From Trinickia sp. Y13 (GTDB lineage Bacteria > Pseudomonadota > Gammaproteobacteria > Burkholderiales > Burkholderiaceae): a stretch of DNA of 64,000 bases. Positions 46,807 through 55,278 of this stretch are shown in pieces. The translations under genes and the position numbers were made by a program. Positions within the stretch are counted from its first letter, which is position 1. Each line of letters begins with the position of its first letter. The notes beneath the pieces were generated by a model, which saw only the letters and a program-made list of their open reading frames with translations, was not told the origin of the DNA and searched no databases. The DNA lies in the NCBI RefSeq assembly GCF_029522115.1, contig NZ_JAKWFK010000008.1, forward strand, positions 1-64,000. The letters run 5' to 3'.

Positions 46807-46817
46807 TCTTCGACCCG

Positions 46818-48125
46818 TTATTTCTGCGGCAAGCGGGCCAACAGGATCTCTTGAAGACGGGTACGCAGCGATGCGATGCGGATGCGCTCGATCACGTCGA
46901 GCGCGAACGCATGCACCAGAAGCCCGTGAGCCACGGCCTTGTCGATCCCGCGCGAGCGCAGATAGAACAATTGCGCTTCGTCCAGTTGGCCGACGGTCGC
47001 GCCATGATTGCATTTCACATCGTCGGCATAGATTTTCAACTCCGGCTTGGTATCCACTTCCGCGTCGCACGACAACAACAGATTATGGTTAGTCTGGTAG
47101 GCGTTAGACTTTTGCGCGCCGGGCTGCACGATGACCTTGCCGTCGAATACGGCATGCGACTGGCCCTCCAGCACGCCGCGATAATGCTCGCGGCTGGTGC
47201 CGTTCGGCTGGCGATGATCGACGCAGGTATGGTGGTCGACATGCTGCGTGCCGCCCACCAGATACAGTCCGTTCAGCGTGGCTTCGCAGCCGTTTCCATG
47301 GAATGCGATCGTGATGTCGTTACGGGCTAGTGCCGCGCCGAACGAGATCGAATGCGACTCCAGCCGGCTGTCGCGCTGCTGTAGGGCATGGATGCCTCCC
47401 ACGTGATAGGCCGCGGAACCGTCTTGCTGCAGCTTGTGATGCGCGATTGCGGCATTGCCGTCGGCGAAGATGCTCGTCACCACGTTGTTGAAATACGTTA
47501 TGCCGTCGATCCCGGCATAGTGCTCGATCACGGTGGCCTGCGCGCCGTCTTCGGCGACGATCACATTCCGCATGTGGTGAGCGGCGGCCGATTCGGTCGA
47601 GAGGAACAGCAGGTGCACCGGCGCTTCCAGCACAATGCCGCGCTGCAGCCGCAGGAAGGCGCCATCGGCCATGAAGGCGGTACTGAGCGCACCGAACACC
47701 GTCTGCCGCTCGTCGTTGGTGAGGTATGATTCGAGCAAATCCGGCGCCGACTTCAGCGCATCGGCAAGGCTGCAGAGGCGGGCGCCGGTCGGCAGAGCAC
47801 CGAGGTCGGACAGCCACGGCGCATAATGACCGTCGAGAAACACGAGCACGTGACCCACATCGGCGGCAAGCGCATGGCGAGTCATCAAGGGATGGGGACC
47901 GGCATGCGTGCGAGCGCTCGTCGTAGCGTGAAAGCGTTGCTTTTCGAGCGCTGCCACGCTGGTGTATTTCCAGTCTTCATCGCTCCGAGTAGGAAAGCCG
48001 CGTAGCGCGAACTGGTCTAGCGCGTCCTTGCGCAACCGGTCGAGCCACGGCACGCCGCGACCCGGCAACGTGCCGGCCACACGGGCGAAGTCGGCCAGAT
48101 AATGGCCCCGTGCGTCCGTATTCAT
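46818..48125 (-). CDS. sufD: SufD, Fe-S assembly scaffold subunit
   Basis: A 435-residue subunit of the SufBC2D complex. The N-terminal helical part has FPTRSDEDWKYTS. The beta-helix core and the C-terminal conserved PELKIYADDVKCNHGATVGQLDE with FYLRSRGID are typical of SufB/SufD. Cys and His of KCNHGAT mark the interface with SufB where clusters assemble. Its ATG overlaps the sufC stop by 4 nt, so the genes are translationally coupled. Confidence 0.93.
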   Translation of the reverse strand: MNTDARGHYLADFARVAGTLPGRGVPWLDRLRKDALDQFALRGFPTRSDEDWKYTSVAALEKQRFHATTSARTHAGPHPLMTRHALAADVGHVLVFLDGHYAPWLSDLGALPTGARLCSLADALKSAPDLLESYLTNDERQTVFGALSTAFMADGAFLRLQRGIVLEAPVHLLFLSTESAAAHHMRNVIVAEDGAQATVIEHYAGIDGITYFNNVVTSIFADGNAAIAHHKLQQDGSAAYHVGGIHALQQRDSRLESHSISFGAALARNDITIAFHGNGCEATLNGLYLVGGTQHVDHHTCVDHRQPNGTSREHYRGVLEGQSHAVFDGKVIVQPGAQKSNAYQTNHNLLLSCDAEVDTKPELKIYADDVKCNHGATVGQLDEAQLFYLRSRGIDKAVAHGLLVHAFALDVIERIRIASLRTRLQEILLARLPQK

Positions 48126-48904
48126 CGTGCCCCCGCCCGTACGGGTGTCTTTTTCCCGGCCGCAGTTTCATCGAGCCAGCCATAGCCGCGCTCCTCGAGT
48201 TCGAGCGCCAGCTCCTTGCCGCCGCTCCGGACGATGCGTCCCTTCGACAACACATGGACGTAATCCGGCACCACGTAGTCCAGCAGACGCTGGTAGTGCG
48301 TCACGACGATCATCGAACGCTCGGCGCTGCGCAAGGCATTGATGCCCTTGGCCACGAGTTGCAGCGCGTCGATGTCGAGGCCCGAGTCGGTTTCGTCGAG
48401 GATCGCCAGCTTCGGCTCCAAAAGCGCCATCTGCAACACTTCATTGCGCTTCTTCTCTCCGCCGGAAAAACCTTCGTTGACCGAGCGGTACAGCAGATCT
48501 TGACCCATCTCCATCTGCTTCATCTTTTCCTTGATGAGCTTGAGGAACTCCATGGCGTCGAGTTCCGGCAGACCGCGGTGCTTGCGTACATTGTTGACGG
48601 CTGCCTTCAGCAGGTGAACGTTGCTCACGCCGGGAATTTCCACCGGATACTGAAACGCGAGGAAGACGCCTTCGTGCGCACGCTCCTCCGGCGCCAGCGG
48701 CAGCAAATCTCGCCCCTGGAACAGCACTTCGCCGCCGGTGACTTCGTAGCTCTCGCGTCCGGCGAGCACCTGCGCCAGTGTGCTCTTGCCCGAGCCGTTC
48801 GGCCCCATGATCGCGTGCACCTCGCCCGGGTTCACGGTCAGGTTCAGCCCGTGAAGGATGGGCGTCTTGTCGACGGACGCTTGCAGATTGGTGATTTTCA
48901 ACAT
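48122..48904 (-). CDS. sufC: SufC, ABC-type ATPase of the SUF complex
   Basis: A 260-residue cytosolic ATPase without membrane partner. Walker A GPNGSGKST, the SufC-specific signature FSGGEKKRNEVLQ, Walker B LAILDETDSGLD. It drives shape change in SufBD during cluster assembly. A C-terminal basic tail of a dozen residues (KKTPVRAGAR) extends beyond the family end. The gap from sufB is 18 nt and the end overlaps sufD. Confidence 0.95.
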   Translation of the reverse strand: MLKITNLQASVDKTPILHGLNLTVNPGEVHAIMGPNGSGKSTLAQVLAGRESYEVTGGEVLFQGRDLLPLAPEERAHEGVFLAFQYPVEIPGVSNVHLLKAAVNNVRKHRGLPELDAMEFLKLIKEKMKQMEMGQDLLYRSVNEGFSGGEKKRNEVLQMALLEPKLAILDETDSGLDIDALQLVAKGINALRSAERSMIVVTHYQRLLDYVVPDYVHVLSKGRIVRSGGKELALELEERGYGWLDETAAGKKTPVRAGAR

Positions 48905-48922
48905 GCTTGTCTTTTCCTTTGC

Positions 48923-50371
48923 TTAACCCACGCTGCCTTCCAGGCTCACGCTCAACAGCTTTTGCGCTTCCACGGCAAATTCCATCGGAAGTTCCTTGAA
49001 CACTTCCTTGCAGAAGCCGTTCACGATCATGGACACGGCGTCTTCCGCCGACAGGCCGCGCTGACGGCAATAGAAGAGCTGGTCCTCGCCGATGCGCGAC
49101 GTGGTGGCTTCGTGCTCGACTCGCGCCGTCGGATTGCGCACTTCGATGTAAGGGAAGGTGTGTGCGCCGCACAGGTCGCCCAGCAGCAACGAGTCGCATT
49201 GCGTGTGGTTGCGCGCACCGGCGGCATTCTTCATGATCTTCACCAGCCCGCGATAGGCGTTTTGTCCTTTGCCGGCGGAGATACCCTTCGAGACGATGGT
49301 GCTGCGCGTGTTGCGCCCGAGGTGAATCATCTTGGTGCCGGTGTCGGCCTGCTGGTGGTTGTTGGTCAACGCGACTGAATAGAACTCGCCGGTCGAGTTG
49401 TCACCGCGCAGCAGCACACTCGGGTACTTCCAGGTGATGGCCGAGCCGGTCTCGACTTGGGTCCAGGAAATATGCGAGTTCGCACCGCGGCAATCGCCGC
49501 GCTTGGTGACGAAGTTGTAGATGCCACCCTGGCCATTCCTGTCCCCCGGGTACCAATTTTGCACCGTCGAGTACTTGATCCTGGCATCCTCCAGCGCCAC
49601 GAGTTCTACCACCGCGGCATGCAACTGGTTCTCATCGCGCATCGGCGCGGTGCAGCCTTCTAGATAGCTGACAGAGGCGCCCTTGTCGGCGATGATCAGC
49701 GTCCGTTCGAACTGGCCGGTATCCTTGGCGTTCATGCGGAAGTAGGTGGACAACTCCATCGGGCAGCGCACGCCGGGCGGGATGTAGCAGAAAGAGCCGT
49801 CGGAGAACACGGCCGAATTGAGCGCGGCAAAGAAGTTGTCGGAAGCGGGCACGACCGAACCGAGATACTGCCGGATCAGGTCCGGGTGCTTCTGCACCGC
49901 TTCGGAGAACGAACAGAAGATGATGCCGAGTTCAGCCAGCTTGTCCTTGTAGGTGGTGCCGACCGATACGCTGTCGAACACCGCGTCCACCGCCACGCCC
50001 GCTAGGCGCTCGCGCTCGTGCAGCGGCACGCCGAGCTTTTCATAGGTGCGCAACAGCTCCGGGTCGACTTCGTCCAGACTCTTTGGTCGGTCCTTGAGCG
50101 ACTTCGGCGCGGAATAATAGATGATGTCCTGGTAATCGATCTTCGGATAAGAGACCGTCGCCCATGCCGGCTCCTTCATCGTCAGCCAGTGGCGGAACGC
50201 CTTCAGGCGCCACTCCAGCATGAATGCCGGCTCGTTCTTGCGCGCTGAGATAAGGCGGATCGTATCCTCGCTTAAGCCGCGCGGCACCGTATCGGTTTCC
50301 AATTCGGTGATGAACCCGTGCCGGTATTCGCTGCCAATGAGGGTGTCGAGCGTCATCGCTGCATCTGCCAT
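48923..50371 (-). CDS. sufB: SufB, Fe-S assembly scaffold subunit
   Basis: A 482-residue core scaffold of SufBC2D, of canonical length. Diagnostic parts: [21 protein letters not shown]-type region, [45 protein letters not shown]-like [11 protein letters not shown], and the C-terminal [23 protein letters not shown] followed by [27 protein letters not shown] precedes the ATG. It lies 4 nt after the regulator gene, so the regulator heads the operon. Confidence 0.95.
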   Translation of the reverse strand: MADAAMTLDTLIGSEYRHGFITELETDTVPRGLSEDTIRLISARKNEPAFMLEWRLKAFRHWLTMKEPAWATVSYPKIDYQDIIYYSAPKSLKDRPKSLDEVDPELLRTYEKLGVPLHERERLAGVAVDAVFDSVSVGTTYKDKLAELGIIFCSFSEAVQKHPDLIRQYLGSVVPASDNFFAALNSAVFSDGSFCYIPPGVRCPMELSTYFRMNAKDTGQFERTLIIADKGASVSYLEGCTAPMRDENQLHAAVVELVALEDARIKYSTVQNWYPGDRNGQGGIYNFVTKRGDCRGANSHISWTQVETGSAITWKYPSVLLRGDNSTGEFYSVALTNNHQQADTGTKMIHLGRNTRSTIVSKGISAGKGQNAYRGLVKIMKNAAGARNHTQCDSLLLGDLCGAHTFPYIEVRNPTARVEHEATTSRIGEDQLFYCRQRGLSAEDAVSMIVNGFCKEVFKELPMEFAVEAQKLLSVSLEGSVG

Positions 50372-50375
50372 GATG

Positions 50376-50840
50376 TCATTTCCTTGTCGTTGCCGGGGCG
50401 CGTTGGCGGGTGAGCGCGCTAGTGTCGACGGGTTGCGGTATGGGCGTGCTCAATTGGTCGAGCGTGATCTCGTTCAGCACGCCAAACACGGCGCGGTTGA
50501 TGCGCAGCCAGTTCGCACGCACCGCGCACGACGATTCCTGGCTGCACAAGCCGGGCGTAACACTGCATTCGGTCATGCCGATCGGCCCGTCCATGGCAAG
50601 GATGATCTCGGCCAGCGTAATCTGGCTGGCTGGCCGCGTTAGCAGGTAGCCGCCGCGCGCGCCGCGCTGCGAAGCCACCAGGCCCCCGCGTCCCAGTATC
50701 TTGAGAATTTTGCTGACCGTGGGCACCGGGACTCGAATCGAATCGGCGATTTCCGATGCGCTCCGGCTGCGTTGCGGCTCGTCAACCATCGCGGCCAGAA
50801 TCACCGTGCCATAGTCGGCCATCTTGCTGAGTCTTAACAT
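50376..50840 (-). CDS. Rrf2 family SUF operon regulator (IscR/SufR-like)
   Basis: A 154-residue winged-helix regulator. Rrf2 features: [44 protein letters not shown] and a cluster-binding triad Cys92, Cys99, Cys105. With a cluster bound such proteins usually repress their own operon. It matches the class annotated as SUF-system regulator in Xanthomonadales. It is the first gene of the minus-strand suf operon and is preceded by a candidate operator. Confidence 0.92.
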   Translation of the reverse strand: MLRLSKMADYGTVILAAMVDEPQRSRSASEIADSIRVPVPTVSKILKILGRGGLVASQRGARGGYLLTRPASQITLAEIILAMDGPIGMTECSVTPGLCSQESSCAVRANWLRINRAVFGVLNEITLDQLSTPIPQPVDTSALTRQRAPATTRK

Positions 50841-50865
50841 CGTCCATTGCGAGTCATTGAAAACA

Positions 50866-50899
50866 GTACCAAATTAGTCCTATTAAGGAAATTTTTCAA
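50866..50899 (-). promoter_or_regulatory. suf promoter with candidate IscR/SufR-type operator
   Basis: On the minus strand TTGAAA (50899-50894) is a -35 candidate. Just downstream ATAGGACTAATTTGGTAC (complement of 50866-50883) carries the half GACTAATTT that agrees with the IscR type-1 consensus (GACT-RWWWY), with a degenerate second half GGTAC. It overlaps the expected -10 region 26 nt before the start of the Rrf2 gene, where autorepression would act. Confidence 0.5.
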
Positions 50900-51119
50900 G
50901 CCCCGTGTGGAATGTGGAGGCCAGGGCTGAGCGCTGGAACGACCGCAAGGCGCTCGCCGCAGAACTCGGGGATGTGTGGAGGGCGTCGTCGGCGAGAGCC
51001 GCGACGCACGCGCTACCTAAGAGGGGGATGTCCGCGTGTTGCGGGCCGCTTCATCGAGTCTTGAAGACGTGGAGTAACCCGCTGAGAGGTGGGATTTTTC
51101 GAGCGCCGCTCGCGCGGGC

Positions 51120-51138
51120 GTGTGACGCGGTGTCACAC
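51120..51138. repeat. 19-nt inverted repeat in the suf-side intergenic region
   Basis: Arms GTGTGAC and GTCACAC with 5 nt between. It resembles a CRP/FNR-class dyad in half-site sequence (TGTGA/TCACA), but the spacer is 5 instead of 6 nt. It lies 280 bp upstream of the suf regulator, so a role in suf is uncertain. Confidence 0.4.
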
Positions 51139-51306
51139 GTTTGGTTGGTCGCAGGACCACATTTCGAGTGCCGGCAGCAACGTGTGCCGATGTCGCGAAA
51201 GCTCGCTATTCGCGATTCGTCTTGCGCCGGTTGATTCGGGCGTGCATTCGCCCAGTGAAGGCAAGGGAAGGCGTCCAAAAACGTGAACGCCCATCCCAAA
51301 CTGCAC

Positions 51307-52422
51307 TCAAGCCGAAAGCAAGCTCCCGGTGCGGATGGGCTTGGCGCCGGCGATGCGCGCCACCTCCATGCCGGCCGTCGCAAAGCGCGTGCGATGTCGC
51401 GCATAAAGCACGCCGGCCGTGCCCGCGCAGACGGTTTCGACGCGGTCGGTCAGCGGGTCGACGATATCGGCGATTTCCTGGCCGGGCTCGATCCAAATGC
51501 CGGCCGGCGTGCGAAAGACGAGCACGCCAGAAATCGGCGCGATCAGCGGCTCGGTGCCGGAGAGCGGGGTGGCCGGAAACGCGAGCGGCGGCAGATGCGC
51601 CGGCGTAGCGTCGATCAGCCCGCGCTGCGTCAAGTATTCGACGATCGCCTGCGAATCGTGTTCGGCATGGCCGTAGGAGACGTCGGCTTGGCCGCGCAAC
51701 TCGATCGTCACGGAGATGGAGCCGTTCGGAATCGGGAAGCGGCTGCCGAAGCGCGCACGCAGTTCCGACCAGCAGAAGCTATGGATTTCGTCGAACGGAT
51801 TGCCGATCGAATTGAGCGCGAGCAGCGACGCTTTTGCATCGAGATAGCGGGCGAGCGGTTCGACGTCGTGCCACAACTCCGGATTCGTATACAGATGCAT
51901 CGCGCCTTCGAAATCGCAGTGCAGATCGAGGACGATATCGGCGTCGAACGATAGCCGCTGCAATGCCAGTCGTTGCGATTCGAGTTCGGTGCGTGGGATT
52001 TGCGCATCGAGCGCTTCGCGCATCGCTTGACGCACCGCGCGCAGGTTGGCGTCGGCATCCCCGCTCAAACGGCCTTCGATGCGGGGCGATACCAAGGCCG
52101 CCAAATTGTAGAAGTTGCGGTTGAAGTTCGTCGCCGTATTCGTTTCGAACCGGCCGATCAATTGCCCAAGCACGTGTTGATTGAGACCGATCGGATTGGG
52201 CACCGGCACGACGACGAATTCGGCTTTCAACTTGCCCGCCGCTTCGAGCGCGGCGAGTTTGCGGCGCAATTCCCAGGCGACGAGCATGCCCGGCAATTCG
52301 TCGGCGTGCAGAGACGATTGCACGTACACTTTTTGCCCGCCTTCGGGGCCGTAGTGAAAGCTCGTCAACGTGCGCTCGGTACCGAGCGAAGGGGCAATCA
52401 GCGGATGGATCTTCTTTTGCAT
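51307..52422 (-). CDS. Succinylglutamate desuccinylase/aspartoacylase family protein
   Basis: A 371-residue zinc-dependent amidase of the M14-like AspA/AstE superfamily. Zinc ligands His39 and Glu42 in SLHADELPG and His168 in LDLHCD are in place. PVPNPIGLN and the C-terminal beta domain with ISGVLVFRTPAGIWIEPGQ are the typical AstE-related features. Substrate (an N-acylated amino acid) is unknown. The ATG at 52422 has a poor ribosome site. It is 203 nt downstream of an amino-acid binding-protein gene but separated from it by a terminator. Confidence 0.87.
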   Translation of the reverse strand: MQKKIHPLIAPSLGTERTLTSFHYGPEGGQKVYVQSSLHADELPGMLVAWELRRKLAALEAAGKLKAEFVVVPVPNPIGLNQHVLGQLIGRFETNTATNFNRNFYNLAALVSPRIEGRLSGDADANLRAVRQAMREALDAQIPRTELESQRLALQRLSFDADIVLDLHCDFEGAMHLYTNPELWHDVEPLARYLDAKASLLALNSIGNPFDEIHSFCWSELRARFGSRFPIPNGSISVTIELRGQADVSYGHAEHDSQAIVEYLTQRGLIDATPAHLPPLAFPATPLSGTEPLIAPISGVLVFRTPAGIWIEPGQEIADIVDPLTDRVETVCAGTAGVLYARHRTRFATAGMEVARIAGAKPIRTGSLLSA

Positions 52423-52525
52423 AGCGATTTTTTGGCGCGCGCGTGCACGCCGCACATCGAATGGATAGTGTTCGATTGTACGTCGGCCGCGCCACGGTAG
52501 ACAAAAGCGGGCCGAATCGCCATGC

Positions 52526-52552
52526 AAAAAGGCTCCGGTTCGACGCGGAGCC
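52526..52552 (-). terminator. Intrinsic terminator after the amino-acid binding protein gene
   Basis: Minus-strand arms GGCTCCG and CGGAGCC with an 8-nt loop are followed directly by five T (complement of 52526-52530). It lies about 75 nt after the stop at 52626 and separates this gene from the aspartoacylase-family gene. Confidence 0.85.
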
Positions 52553-52625
52553 TCTTGCTTGGTACGGCTTGATGCGACTCGATGTCGCCTGCGGGCCGGC
52601 GCGCGTGCGGCCGGCCCGGGATTCG

Positions 52626-53396
52626 TCAGCTCTTGGGCGCGACGTCGAAGTCGAAGTACTTCTTCTCGATCTTCTTGTACGTGCCATCCTTCATCATGCC
52701 GTCGATGGCTTTGTCGACCAATGCCTTCAAGTCCGCGTCATCCTTGCGCAAGCCCATGGCGGCCGCGCCGCTCTGGATTTCGTCGCCGGCTTGTTGGAAC
52801 TGCGCGCCGCGCGGTTGCTTCAGGAAGCCGATTTCGGCCTGAACCTTGTCTTGCAAGGCTGCGTCCAGGCGGCCCGAGATCAGGTCTTGATAGACCTGGT
52901 CTTGGTTCTGGTATGCGACGACGTTGACGCCTTTGGCGGCCCAGTTGTCTTTGGCGTACTTTTCTTGCGTGGTGCCTTGCTCGACGCCGACCGACTTGCC
53001 CTTGAGCGATTCAGCCGTCGGCGTCAGGCCCGAGCCCTTCTTTGCAACGAGCGCGGTGGGGGTCTCGAACAGCGGCTTGGAAAATGCGATTTCCTTCTCG
53101 CGCTCCGGGGTGACCGTCATCGACGACAACACGCCGTCGAACTTCTTGGCCTTCAGGCCGGGAATCATGCCGTCGAAGTCGTTTTCGACCCACACGCACT
53201 TGGCATGCACCCGCTTGCAGATTTCGTTGCCCAGGTCGATGTCGAAGCCGACGAGCTTGCCGTCGGCGCTTTTCGATTCGAACGGGGCATAGCTCGCGTC
53301 CACACCGATACGGATTTGTTTCCAGTCTTTGGCCTGCGCTACGCCGGCAGAGACGGCGAGTACGGCGACGGTCACGGCGGTTAATAATTTCTTCAC
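52626..53396 (-). CDS. Periplasmic basic/polar amino-acid binding protein (HisJ/ArtJ type)
   Basis: A 256-residue precursor, Sec signal of about 23 residues ending AQA. SBP_bac_3 motifs: IRIGVDASYAPFESK, LVGFDIDLGNEICKR, FDGMIPGLKAKKFDGVLSSMTVTPERE. These match lysine/arginine/ornithine and histidine binding proteins. No permease or ATPase genes accompany it here, so it is an orphan binding protein that must work with a transporter encoded elsewhere. Start is GTG with GAGGAG upstream. It is followed by a terminator. Confidence 0.9.
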   Translation of the reverse strand: MKKLLTAVTVAVLAVSAGVAQAKDWKQIRIGVDASYAPFESKSADGKLVGFDIDLGNEICKRVHAKCVWVENDFDGMIPGLKAKKFDGVLSSMTVTPEREKEIAFSKPLFETPTALVAKKGSGLTPTAESLKGKSVGVEQGTTQEKYAKDNWAAKGVNVVAYQNQDQVYQDLISGRLDAALQDKVQAEIGFLKQPRGAQFQQAGDEIQSGAAAMGLRKDDADLKALVDKAIDGMMKDGTYKKIEKKYFDFDVAPKS

Positions 53397-53760
53397 GTTG
53401 ACTCCTCGAGTGGTTCGATCGACCTCGATGCTGCGCGAGCCGCATCGAGGCGCCGTCCTGCGCGGCAGGCGGCCCGATGGTTTTCCTGGCTGCCGAGTGC
53501 GGCAGCGCGGCGCAAAGCATACCAAGACAAATTGAGGCGCAGCTAGTAAAACACCGCTTGGCGCGCAAACGCAACATTTCGAAAGCCGTTGAAAGCTACC
53601 GAAAGCCCGTCCAAACCTGCCAATTGCGGCTCGAGTCGAAGACGCGGCATTGCGTCACCGGTCTTCGAATTGTTCCTCTAGTACGCGCTCGTTATGCCGC
53701 GCCATTTGCGCCTTGACCGGAATACACCTAAAGAATCAACGTATTGAATCGTGATGCGAC
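53397..53760. other. 364-bp gap upstream of the amino-acid binding protein gene
   Basis: Carries the promoter region of the binding-protein gene (minus strand) and the end of the gabTD transcript. A triple direct repeat at 53581-53606 stands out and is listed separately. No coding feature is supported. Confidence 0.5.
53581..53606. repeat. Three GAAAGC direct repeats with exact 10-nt period
   Basis: GAAAGC occurs at 53581, 53591 and 53601, so equivalent bases face the same side of the helix. It lies about 190 bp upstream of the binding-protein start, on whose strand it reads GCTTTC. Possible cooperative activator site; the protein is unknown. Confidence 0.45.
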
Positions 53761-55230
53761 TCAAATCCCCATGCACAGATATTTGACGACCACGTATTCG
53801 TCGATGCCGTAATGCGATCCTTCGCGCCCGAGCCCCGATTGTTTGACGCCGCCGAAAGGCGCCACTTCGTTCGAGATGATGCCCGTGTTGATTCCGACCA
53901 TGCCGTATTCGAGCGCTTCGGCCACGCGCCAAACGCGGCCGATGTCGCGGCTGTAGAAGTAGGCGGCAAGGCCGAACTCGGTGTCGTTCGCGAGGCGCAC
54001 GACTTCATCGTCGCTGGCGAACTTGAACAGGGGCGCGACGGGGCCGAACGTCTCTTCTTTCGCCACTTTCATCTCCGAGGTCACGCCCGCGAGGATCGTC
54101 GGCTCGAAGAAATTGTGGCCGAGCGCGTGGCGCTTGCCGCCCGTGACGACGCGCGCACCCTTGGCAAGGGCGTCGTCGATATGCGTTTCGACTTTCAGCA
54201 ACGCCGCTTCGTTGATCAGGGGGCCTTGCGTGACGCCGGGCTCGGTGCCGCGGCCGACCTTCAACTGCTCCTGAACGGCCGCGCGCAGCTTGTCCGCGAA
54301 CGCGTCGTAGACCTTTTCGTGAACGTAGAAGCGGTTCGCGCAAACGCAAGTCTGGCCGCTGTTGCGGTATTTGGAGGCGATGGCCCCGACGACGGCCGCG
54401 TCGAGATCGGCGTCGTCGAACACGATGAAGGGCGCATTGCCGCCCAATTCCAGCGACACCTTCTTGACCGTGGGGGCGCATTGCTGCATCAGCAAGCGTC
54501 CAACGCCGGTCGATCCGGTGAACGAAAGCTTGCGAACCAGCGCGTTGCTCGTCATTTCAGCGCCGATCGCCTTGGGCTCGCCCGTCACGACGCTCAGTAC
54601 GCCGGCCGGCACGCCGGCACGCTCGGCCAGCACGGCGAGCGCTAGCGCCGAGAGCGGCGTGGCCTCGGCCGGTTTGACCACGATCGGGCAGCCGGCGGCG
54701 AGCGCGGGCCCGACCTTGCGCGTGATCATGGCAGCCGGAAAATTCCATGGCGTGATCGCGGCGCAGACGCCAACCGGTTCCTTCACGACGACGATGCGCT
54801 TGTCGGTCGTCGGGCTCGGAATCGTGTCGCCGTACACGCGCTTCGCTTCCTCGCCGAACCACTCGAAGAACGACGCCGCATAGCCGATCTCGCCTTTGGC
54901 CTCGGCCAGCGGCTTGCCTTGTTCGGCCGTCATGATGGCTGCGAGGTCGTCCGCGTTGGCGAGCATCAGGTCGCTCCACTTGCGCAGCACGGCCGCGCGC
55001 GCCTTCGCCGGTAGCGCGCGCCACGCGGCCCACGCTTGGTTTGCCGCTTCGATGGCACGGCGCGTCTCCGCGGCGCCCATCTTGGGCACGGTCGCGAGCA
55101 CGCCGCCCGTGGCCGGGTTGCGTACCTCGAACGAGGCGCCGCTATCGGCGTCTTGCCAGCTTCCGGCGATGAATGCCTGGGTCTTGAGCAGCGACGGGTC
55201 TTTCAGATCGATCTGTTCCAGGTTCTGCAT
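53761..55230 (-). CDS. gabD: Succinate-semialdehyde dehydrogenase (NADP+)
   Basis: A 489-residue aldehyde dehydrogenase that oxidises succinate semialdehyde to succinate, the last step of the GABA shunt. Motifs: TPWNFPAAMITRKVGPALAAG, KLSFTGSTGVGR, catalytic Glu in SLELGGNAPFIVFDDADLD, catalytic Cys in YRNSGQTCVCANRFYV, and GMVGINTGIISNEVAPFGG near the end. Length and motifs equal GabD class I. It lies 48 nt downstream of gabT, in the same operon; GGAG is found ahead of the ATG. Confidence 0.95.
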   Translation of the reverse strand: MQNLEQIDLKDPSLLKTQAFIAGSWQDADSGASFEVRNPATGGVLATVPKMGAAETRRAIEAANQAWAAWRALPAKARAAVLRKWSDLMLANADDLAAIMTAEQGKPLAEAKGEIGYAASFFEWFGEEAKRVYGDTIPSPTTDKRIVVVKEPVGVCAAITPWNFPAAMITRKVGPALAAGCPIVVKPAEATPLSALALAVLAERAGVPAGVLSVVTGEPKAIGAEMTSNALVRKLSFTGSTGVGRLLMQQCAPTVKKVSLELGGNAPFIVFDDADLDAAVVGAIASKYRNSGQTCVCANRFYVHEKVYDAFADKLRAAVQEQLKVGRGTEPGVTQGPLINEAALLKVETHIDDALAKGARVVTGGKRHALGHNFFEPTILAGVTSEMKVAKEETFGPVAPLFKFASDDEVVRLANDTEFGLAAYFYSRDIGRVWRVAEALEYGMVGINTGIISNEVAPFGGVKQSGLGREGSHYGIDEYVVVKYLCMGI

Positions 55231-55278
55231 GTCAGCTCCACTCCAACGCGTGAATCGAGAAGGCGTAAAACGAAAAGC

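Larger units (their letters stand above)
50841..51306. other. 466-bp region upstream of the suf operon
   Basis: The left 60 bp hold the suf promoter and operator. The rest contains a 19-nt inverted repeat (51120-51138) but no ORF with a credible ribosome site. It may be the junction of the suf segment with the neighbouring chromosome. Confidence 0.5.
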
